This document shows, one piece after another, positions 1 to 4,932 of a stretch of DNA of 5,814 nucleotides (the stretch's first letter is position 1; every line of letters starts with the position of its first letter). Made by a program: the position numbers and the translations under genes. Source of the stretch: an uncultured Bacteroidia bacterium (GTDB taxonomy: Bacteria; Bacteroidota; Bacteroidia; Bacteroidales; UBA932); the NCBI GenBank assembly GCA_902767465.1, contig CACXHM010000148.1:1-5814 (forward strand), given 5' to 3'. The notes under the pieces were generated by a model that saw only the letters and a program-made list of their open reading frames with translations, was not told the origin of the DNA and searched no databases.

Positions 1-80
1 GCACGCTGAGAGGGAGGGGCCCAGCTCCGCTGGGAGGGGTCTCGCGGAGCGAGACGGTTTCAGATGTAGAACCCGAAACC
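1..80 (-). repeat. Palindromic hairpin element read in frame within rnr (left end beyond window)
   Basis: Three adjacent inverted repeats sit side by side. Positions 56-61 and 75-80 pair as GGTTTC/GAAACC around a 13-nt loop. Positions 39-45 and 49-55 form a perfect 7-bp stem (GTCTCGC/GCGAGAC) with a GGA loop. Positions 20-25 and 29-34 form a perfect 6-bp stem (CCCAGC/GCTGGG) with a TCC loop, complementary to the other loop. GGGAGGGG occurs at 12-19 and again at 32-39, giving a period of 20 bp. The rnr frame stays open through all of it, encoding roughly SETVSLRETPPSGAGPLPLS. The composition and lack of RNase R similarity mark it as an inserted repeat rather than native coding sequence. It resembles GC-rich palindromic repeats scattered through Bacteroidetes genomes and, in principle, the Rickettsia palindromic elements that insert into genes. 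That family link is from memory. No second copy lies in this window, so its repetitive nature is inferred, and the outer boundary is not visible. Confidence 0.62.
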
Positions 81-1132
81 TTCGCAGCTTCTATGATTTC
101 CTGCGCCTGATCGTAGTCCAGGCGGAAGTCCGAATTTATGACCGTCCGGCCTATCCAGCGGCTCTTGATCTCTGCCTTGGGCGTGATTTCACAGACAACC
201 GAATATGTGAGCTTGTCTTCGTGCGGGCGCAGCGAGCAGAGCTTGTTGCACAGCTTTTCCGGAAGCATGGGAACCGTGCGATCTACCAGATACACGCTGG
301 TGCCGCGCTCGCGGGCTTCTTTATCTACTGCTGATCCGGGAGTAACATACCAGGAAACATCCGCGATATGCACACCGACTTCGAAGTTGCCGTTACCCAG
401 CTTTCTGAACGACAGGGCGTCGTCGAAATCCTTGGCATCGGCGGGGTCAATAGTAAAGGTGAAAGTGTGTCTGAAGTCTTTCCGCCCCTTGAGGTCATTT
501 TCCGTTATCTGCTCGGAGATGCTGTCTGCCGCATCTTCCACTTCTTTTTCGAATTTATAAGGGAGGTTGAATTCAGCGAGGATGGCATGCATCTCGGTGT
601 TGTTCTCTCCGGGGAATCCGAGCACATCGGCCACGTGCCCCACGGGGGAAGAATCTCCCCGGTTCCATCTGTCAACTATCGCGGAGACTTTCATGCCACT
701 CTTTGCTCCCAGCTTCGCCGCCTCTTCGGCATCCACTTCAATATCGTAGGGCATGTTCTTGCTTTGCATCAGCACCCAGGCCTGTGCGCCTATGGTATGG
801 TAAATTCCTACGAACTGTTTTCCGCTTCGCTGCACAATCTCGATCACCTCCCCCTCACGCTTGCGTACTGCCTTGGCACCAGCCCTGGATGAGGCTGCGG
901 GCCCGCTCTTTTTGGTTACCGCCACCTTGACGATGTCTCCGTCGAGAGCGCCTCTGGTCTTTGCCGCTTTAACAAAAATGTCATCATCCTGTCCGTCCAC
1001 AATCACGAATATAAACCCTTCGCGGGTCATCTGGACGCGTCCTTCGAATACCGGGCAACTCTTTGCCGGCTTACCGGAACCTTTCCGGCTGCTGCGGGAG
1101 CCTTTCCCGCCTTTATTCCGTCTATTTATCAT
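1..1132 (-). CDS. rnr: Ribonuclease R, N-terminal 377 residues (3' end beyond window)
   Basis: RNase R is a cytoplasmic 3'-to-5' hydrolytic exoribonuclease that degrades structured RNA, including defective rRNA and tmRNA-tagged messages. Reading from 1132, the visible protein has a Lys/Arg/Ser/Gly-rich tail (residues 1-25), a first cold-shock domain (about 28-75, FEGRVQMTREGFIFVIVDG), an Ala/Ser/Lys linker (about 76-90), a second cold-shock domain (about 91-165), and the start of the RNB catalytic domain (from about 218). The RNB metal site is clear in TIDPADAKDFDDALS: D229, D235, D237 and D238 match the four-aspartate cluster of the family. Further RNB landmarks are VGVHIADVSWYV and TSVYLVDRTVPMLPEKLCN. 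Family members usually have 700-800 residues, so about half is missing. The winged-helix segment that often precedes the first cold-shock domain is absent. From about residue 355 the sequence stops resembling RNase R and encodes a hairpin repeat. The start is uncertain: an in-frame ATG at 1177 would add 15 residues (MNQKKNERLLVTLRD), but that stretch is AT-rich and contains the likely promoter box. Identity is firm; the exact start is not. Confidence 0.93.
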   Translation of the reverse strand, partial: MINRRNKGGKGSRSSRKGSGKPAKSCPVFEGRVQMTREGFIFVIVDGQDDDIFVKAAKTRGALDGDIVKVAVTKKSGPAASSRAGAKAVRKREGEVIEIVQRSGKQFVGIYHTIGAQAWVLMQSKNMPYDIEVDAEEAAKLGAKSGMKVSAIVDRWNRGDSSPVGHVADVLGFPGENNTEMHAILAEFNLPYKFEKEVEDAADSISEQITENDLKGRKDFRHTFTFTIDPADAKDFDDALSFRKLGNGNFEVGVHIADVSWYVTPGSAVDKEARERGTSVYLVDRTVPMLPEKLCNKLCSLRPHEDKLTYSVVCEITPKAEIKSRWIGRTVINSDFRLDYDQAQEIIEAAKVSGSTSETVSLRETPPSGAGPLPLSV

Positions 1133-1138
1133 ATCGCG

Positions 1139-1146
1139 CAAAGTTA
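1139..1146 (-). promoter_or_regulatory. Putative -7 promoter box for rnr (TAACTTTG)
   Basis: On the minus strand TAACTTTG is an exact match to the Bacteroidetes -7 consensus TAnnTTTG. It ends 6 nt before the ATG at 1132, which would place the transcription start at or next to that codon, giving a leaderless or nearly leaderless message. No TTG-type -33 element is visible at the expected distance; an A-run lies there instead. If translation really begins at the in-frame ATG at 1177, the match would be coincidental, because the box would then lie inside the gene. Confidence 0.45.
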
Positions 1147-1206
1147 CTAATAATCTTTCGTTTTTTTTCTGATTCATAACAGATTGCTTCACATCGCTTT
1201 AGCACT

Positions 1207-1238
1207 TTTGTCTCTGGTGAAAATGCACCAGGGATAAA
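1207..1238. promoter_or_regulatory. Long imperfect dyad in the divergent promoter region (possible operator)
   Basis: Two 13-nt arms, 1207-1219 (TTTGTCTCTGGTG) and 1226-1238 (CACCAGGGATAAA), are reverse complements at 11 of 13 positions around a 6-nt spacer. Both mismatches are G/T pairs that would still pair in RNA read on the plus strand. The core CTGGTG/CACCAG is perfect. It lies in the 210-bp gap between two divergent genes, upstream of both promoter boxes, where a dimeric transcription factor could act on either. No downstream T-run supports a terminator, and no regulator gene is nearby. An RNA hairpin role is less likely because the site appears to lie upstream of both inferred transcription starts. 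Confidence 0.42.
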
Positions 1239-1312
1239 CATGGTAAAGCTTTGATATGTAGCATATTGTGAATCAGTAAACTGAAACGGGGCAGAGGTGT
1301 GATAAAAATAAT

Positions 1313-1320
1313 TATCTTTG
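1313..1320 (+). promoter_or_regulatory. Putative -7 promoter box for the phosphoesterase gene (TATCTTTG)
   Basis: TATCTTTG matches the Bacteroidetes -7 consensus TAnnTTTG exactly. It lies 22 nt before the ATG at 1343, leaving a short leader of roughly 15-18 nt. That leader carries a weak purine stretch, AAGGAT (1332-1337), which could act as a ribosome binding site. A convincing -33 TTG element is not visible at the usual spacing. Confidence 0.5.
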
Positions 1321-1342
1321 TAATAAACATAAAGGATAGGAA

Positions 1343-2548
1343 ATGAAAAGATTTTTTTCTCTGTTAACATCTCTGTTGATGGTGCTGACCGTCCAGGCGG
1401 GAACGGCGGCAAAGGTCGGCGGCACTCCTGAAAAAGTATTTCCGGTCTGTGGTCCGTATATCCAGAATCCTTCCACAACCGGGTTTACTGTAGTGTGGGA
1501 GTCGAACATGGATGCAGTTGCATGGGTGGAGGTGGCGGCAGATGACGGATCCCATTTCTACAACAGGGACCGAAAGAAGTTCTATGATATGCGCGGGTTC
1601 GGAAACCAGGTTATCAGCACCATGCATAAAGTGCGCGTGGATGGCCTTGAGCCCGGCACTGCATATCGCTATCGCATAATGATGAAAGGGGTTAAGTATT
1701 TTGACGGCCCCGGTAATGTGGATTACACCAGGGCATGGGGAAGCGATGTGTACAAGAAGAATCCATACAGGACTGCGACGCTCTGTAAAGACTATGACAG
1801 GGTGCGCTTCGATGTCTACAACGACATCCATGAAAAAGATTCCGTGCTGAATGTCCTCATGAAAGGGGCAAAGCCCGAAGAACTGGATTTCGTGGTTTTC
1901 AACGGAGATATGGTGAGTTCCCTTGCCAGGAGGGAAAAGATTCGCGACACATACCTCCGTACCGGTGCAAAGAACCTTGGCGGAAGCATTCCTCTCTACA
2001 ATATGCGCGGGAATCATGAGTTCCGCGGAAAGGACACGAAGTATTGGTTTGACTATGCGGATCTGCCGGAGGGGAAACCATACTGGACGGCATCTTATGG
2101 CAAATTCTTTTTTATTTTTCTGGATACATGCGAAGACAAGCCGGACAATGACATAGAGTATGGCGGAACCATGCTGTCGGAGCCTTATATGAAGGAGCAG
2201 GCTGAGTGGCTCGCAGATGTTGTAGCGTCCGAAGAGTTCCGAAGGTCACAGGTCCGGATCGTTATCGGCCATATTCCTCCGGACAAAAACGGATGGTTTG
2301 GAGACCGCGTGCTGTGCGAGCGCATCGTGCCTGTACTGAACAAGGCTGGAATCAGCCTTTGGATTGCCGCTCATTTGCACAGGTGGCGCGTCGATGAGCC
2401 CGGGAAAGTATCCGACGCAAATTTCCCTGTGGTTGTGAACAGCAACTGTGAGCGGATGGAGGTGACTGTGGACGGGACAGGTGTCTCACTTGCAACATTT
2501 GACCCTGCCGGGAACCAAACTCACAGCTATTCCTGCAAAGCAAGGTAA
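1343..2548 (+). CDS. Secreted calcineurin-type metallophosphoesterase with N-terminal Fn3-like domain
   Basis: This 401-residue protein begins with a signal peptide (MKRFFSLLTSLLMVLTVQA, likely cut after A19 or A23), so it should act in the periplasm or envelope. An in-frame TAG at 1337 fixes the start at 1343 or later. Residues about 33-145 look like the Fn3/purple-acid-phosphatase type beta-sandwich (GPYIQNPSTTGFTVVWES; VDGLEPGTAYRYRI). The dinuclear-metal phosphoesterase domain follows: D161-I-H163 (NDIHE), G188-D189 (FNGDMVSS), G223-N224-H225-E226, G309-H310 (VIGHIPP) and H344-L-H346 (AAHLHRW). These are the five canonical blocks in order. Two positions vary: motif II reads GDMVS rather than GDxxD, and the last block has Ala before HLH where Gly is usual. 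All expected metal ligands remain, so activity is likely. The substrate cannot be told from sequence; phosphomonoesters or phosphodiesters are both possible. It is transcribed alone, divergent from rnr, and its last 22 nt overlap the end of the convergent transporter gene. Confidence 0.9.
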   Translation: MKRFFSLLTSLLMVLTVQAGTAAKVGGTPEKVFPVCGPYIQNPSTTGFTVVWESNMDAVAWVEVAADDGSHFYNRDRKKFYDMRGFGNQVISTMHKVRVDGLEPGTAYRYRIMMKGVKYFDGPGNVDYTRAWGSDVYKKNPYRTATLCKDYDRVRFDVYNDIHEKDSVLNVLMKGAKPEELDFVVFNGDMVSSLARREKIRDTYLRTGAKNLGGSIPLYNMRGNHEFRGKDTKYWFDYADLPEGKPYWTASYGKFFFIFLDTCEDKPDNDIEYGGTMLSEPYMKEQAEWLADVVASEEFRRSQVRIVIGHIPPDKNGWFGDRVLCERIVPVLNKAGISLWIAAHLHRWRVDEPGKVSDANFPVVVNSNCERMEVTVDGTGVSLATFDPAGNQTHSYSCKAR

Positions 2549-3945
2549 ATATCCTTGTGGCATCGCATGGTCAGCCAGACCGATCTTGCCAGAAGATGGG
2601 CGAAGTATGCTGCCATAAGAAGATGGATGGCGGTGGTCGGGGATACTCCGGAAGGTCCGGCGAGCGCCCGCAGCAGCACAAGGCCAGCGAACCATACTGC
2701 GATAAAGACAAGCAGTGCCGCTATCATCGAATTCCTGATTCCCTTTGAGGCTGTGGCTCCAATGTAGATGCCGTCCCATGTAAATGCCGCACATCCGACA
2801 AGGGGCATCACAAGCAGCCATGGTAGATAGCGGGAGCATGTGTCGATCAAACCTTTGTCTGAACTCATTACATCCAGCATAAACGGCCCGGCAATCAGGT
2901 AGATCAGCACCCAGAAACCTGCCACTCCGAAACTCCAGCGGAATGTGGCATGGACGCTGCTGCGCAGCATGACGGGGTCCTTTTCTCCAATGAAACGTCC
3001 GGTAAGGGCTTCCCCCGCATAAGCGAATCCGTCTGTGAAATATGAGAATATCATCAGCAGGTTCATCATGATGTTTGCACTTGCAAGCAGGGTTTCACCG
3101 TAGAGCGAGGCGAGATAGGTGTATCCAAGGTAGATGCCGGAAAAGCAGAGGGACCGTATGAAGAGGTCGGTGTTGAGGTTGAAAAAGTTTCTGGTATCGG
3201 TGTCTTGATCCTGTTTCTCGGAACATACAGCAAGGATACGGTATTTTCGTATGCATATGACTGCGGCGGTAAGCAGCCCTGTGTACTGGGCGATGACCGT
3301 GCCGAGGGCGATGCCGTGGAAACCGATACCGTTCCATTTCCCGATGCCGAGGGTGAGGATGATGCTTGCGACAATGTTGACCACGTTGACGATGAGGTCG
3401 GTGTACATTGAACTGCGTGTGTCCTGCATGCCTATGAACCAGCCCTTCAATGCCATCAGTGAAAGGGTGGCAGGTGCCGCCCAGATACGTATGAGGATAT
3501 ACTGGATGGCGAATTCGGCAACTCCCGGAGTTGCTGTCCTGAAGAAAAGTGCGAGACGGGATATCGGCCAGCCAACAACCAGCAGCAAAGCGGCAAAACC
3601 AAAGGAGAGTTTAAGCGCCCGTTTCAAAATGGCGGCGCATTCGCTGGACACGCCTCCATCCGTCGAAGACGACAGCATCTCCGCCCTTCCGAAAGCCTGG
3701 GCGGTAAGCCCTCCGGTGGAAGCGCGCAGGAACGCGAAATTCCAGTAGATGACACTGAGGATCATTGCTCCCACGGAGATGCCTCCGATAAATTCGGCGC
3801 AGGAACCGTTCGCCGCGTTAAGATGTCCGGCCACAGCAGTATCCACCAACCCCACCAGCGGCACGGTGATGTTGGCCAGTATGCTGGGCAGAGCCAGACG
3901 GAGTATTTCGCGGTCGAGAGCTTTCACATGGATTTTTATTCCCAT
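2527..3945 (-). CDS. MATE family efflux transporter, DinF-like
   Basis: A 472-residue inner-membrane protein, typical in length for the multidrug and toxic compound extrusion family, which exports cationic drugs or metabolites in exchange for Na+ or H+. It has about twelve hydrophobic segments in two homologous halves. Signatures of the DinF branch are PLVGLVDTAVAGH (29-41), YWNFAFLRASTGGLTAQAFG (67-86), DGFAYAGEALTGRFIGE (305-321) and WDGIYIGAT (390-398). A hydrophilic loop of about 20 residues (88-107) interrupts the region after the second segment. The ATG at 3945 overlaps the end of guaA by 10 nt in the form ATGGGAATAA, which suggests translational coupling. GTG at 3927 is a weaker alternative start that removes the overlap and six residues. 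It is the last gene of the rsgA-guaA-transporter unit and ends inside the convergent phosphoesterase gene, stopping with TAG at 2529-2527. The transported compound is unknown; a link to purine or ribosome functions is not supported beyond position. Confidence 0.92.
   Translation of the reverse strand: MGIKIHVKALDREILRLALPSILANITVPLVGLVDTAVAGHLNAANGSCAEFIGGISVGAMILSVIYWNFAFLRASTGGLTAQAFGRAEMLSSSTDGGVSSECAAILKRALKLSFGFAALLLVVGWPISRLALFFRTATPGVAEFAIQYILIRIWAAPATLSLMALKGWFIGMQDTRSSMYTDLIVNVVNIVASIILTLGIGKWNGIGFHGIALGTVIAQYTGLLTAAVICIRKYRILAVCSEKQDQDTDTRNFFNLNTDLFIRSLCFSGIYLGYTYLASLYGETLLASANIMMNLLMIFSYFTDGFAYAGEALTGRFIGEKDPVMLRSSVHATFRWSFGVAGFWVLIYLIAGPFMLDVMSSDKGLIDTCSRYLPWLLVMPLVGCAAFTWDGIYIGATASKGIRNSMIAALLVFIAVWFAGLVLLRALAGPSGVSPTTAIHLLMAAYFAHLLARSVWLTMRCHKDIYLALQE
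3936..3945 (-). other. Stop-start overlap of guaA and the transporter gene
   Basis: On the minus strand ATGGGAATAA contains the transporter start codon (3945-3943) and the guaA stop codon TAA (3938-3936) in different frames. Ribosomes finishing guaA could reinitiate directly on the transporter. No strong Shine-Dalgarno sequence precedes the ATG, consistent with coupling and with the general weakness of such signals in Bacteroidetes. Confidence 0.5.
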
Positions 3946-4919
3946 TCGATGGTTCCGGTAGGCTTCGGGGTGAGGTCGTACAGCACGCGGTTAACTCCTG
4001 GAACCTCCGTAATGATGCGCTGAGTGATGTGGTGCAGCAGCTTGTAGGGAATCTCCTCTATTGTAGCAGTCATGGCGTCACGGGTGTTGACGGCACGGAT
4101 GATAACCGGCCAGTCCCAGCTGCGCCTGCCCTCTTTCACGCCGGTAGATTTGTAATCGGGAACAATCGTAAAATACTGCCAGACCTTGCCTTCCAGGCCA
4201 TTTTTGGCGAATTCTTCGCGGAGGATGGCATCACTTTCACGGAGAGCCTCCAGGCGATCACGGGTGATGGCGCCGGTGCAGCGTACTCCCAGTCCGGGGC
4301 CTGGGAACGGCTGGCGGAATACCATGTTGTCGGGCAGGCCCAGTTCCTTTCCTACTACACGAACCTCATCCTTGAAGAGAAGTTTGATAGGTTCTACCAG
4401 TTCGAACTGCAGGTCTTCCGGCAGGCCGCCCACGTTGTGATGGCTCTTAACAGGGCCGGATTCCACTATATCGGGGTAGATGGTTCCTTGTGCCAGGAAA
4501 CTGATGCCGTCGAGCTTGCGGGCTTCTTCTTCGAACACCCGGATGAACTCCGCTCCGATTATCTTGCGTTTCTGTTCCGGATCCGACACCCCTGCAAGTT
4601 TGTCGAGGAAGCGGTCGGTAGCATCGACATACACAAGGTTTGCGCCGAGTTCGTCGCGGAAGACCCGCACCACCTGCTCGGGTTCACCCTTGCGCAGGAG
4701 TCCGTGATTCACGTGTACCGACACCAACTGCCTGCCGACTGCCTTGATCAGCAGGGCTGCAACCACCGAAGAGTCAACGCCCCCCGAAAGAGCAAGCAGC
4801 ACTTTTTTATTCCCAATTTGAGCACGCAGATCCGAAATCTGTTCATCAATGAATTTTTTTGCCAGGGCGGGAGTAGTGATCCGCTCCATGTCGGCAGGGC
4901 GTACGTTTCCTGTTGTCAT
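3936..4919 (-). CDS. guaA: GMP synthase, ATP-pyrophosphatase and dimerisation domains only (no glutaminase domain)
   Basis: The 327-residue protein aligns with the C-terminal two thirds of GuaA, which adenylates XMP with ATP and aminates it to GMP, the last step of guanine nucleotide synthesis. The PP-loop SGGVDSS is at 45-51. Other family blocks are VNHGLLRKGE (70-79), QKRKIIGAEFIRVFEEEA (116-133), LAQGTIYPDIVES (142-154), KSHHNVGGLPED (158-169), RQPFPGPGLGVR (202-213) and the C-terminus KPTGTIEWE (319-327). Full-length GuaA is about 510-525 residues because an N-terminal class I glutamine amidotransferase domain precedes this part. Here the preceding DNA is rsgA, ending 13 nt upstream, so the domain is absent rather than cut off. 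That is the two-subunit (GuaAa/GuaAb) arrangement best known in archaea; a separate glutaminase or free ammonia must supply nitrogen. The loop between VES and KSHHN is also short. ATG at 4919 is chosen because it follows the rsgA stop. ATG at 4889 (residue 11) is possible. Longer starts inside rsgA give non-homologous sequence. Confidence 0.93.
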   Translation of the reverse strand: MTTGNVRPADMERITTPALAKKFIDEQISDLRAQIGNKKVLLALSGGVDSSVVAALLIKAVGRQLVSVHVNHGLLRKGEPEQVVRVFRDELGANLVYVDATDRFLDKLAGVSDPEQKRKIIGAEFIRVFEEEARKLDGISFLAQGTIYPDIVESGPVKSHHNVGGLPEDLQFELVEPIKLLFKDEVRVVGKELGLPDNMVFRQPFPGPGLGVRCTGAITRDRLEALRESDAILREEFAKNGLEGKVWQYFTIVPDYKSTGVKEGRRSWDWPVIIRAVNTRDAMTATIEEIPYKLLHHITQRIITEVPGVNRVLYDLTPKPTGTIEWE

Positions 4920-4932
4920 GATATTAAGAGTT

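Noticed and set aside
1245..1266. AAAGCTTT palindrome and ATATG/CATAT dyad in the intergenic region
   Set aside because: Short, AT-rich, and expected by chance in such sequence; not separable from background.
1122..1478. Minus-strand open frame of 118 codons across the intergenic region
   Set aside because: It overlaps both real gene starts in other frames, has no recognisable content, and contains both promoter boxes.
1364..2017. Open frame of 217 codons on the minus strand opposite the phosphoesterase
   Set aside because: It is rich in Cys, His and Ile in a pattern typical of a shadow frame, and it overlaps a gene with clear catalytic motifs.
2541..2557. CAAGG/CCTTG stem around the phosphoesterase stop codon as a bidirectional terminator
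   Set aside because: Only 5 bp with an AT-rich loop and no T-run on either side; too weak to call.
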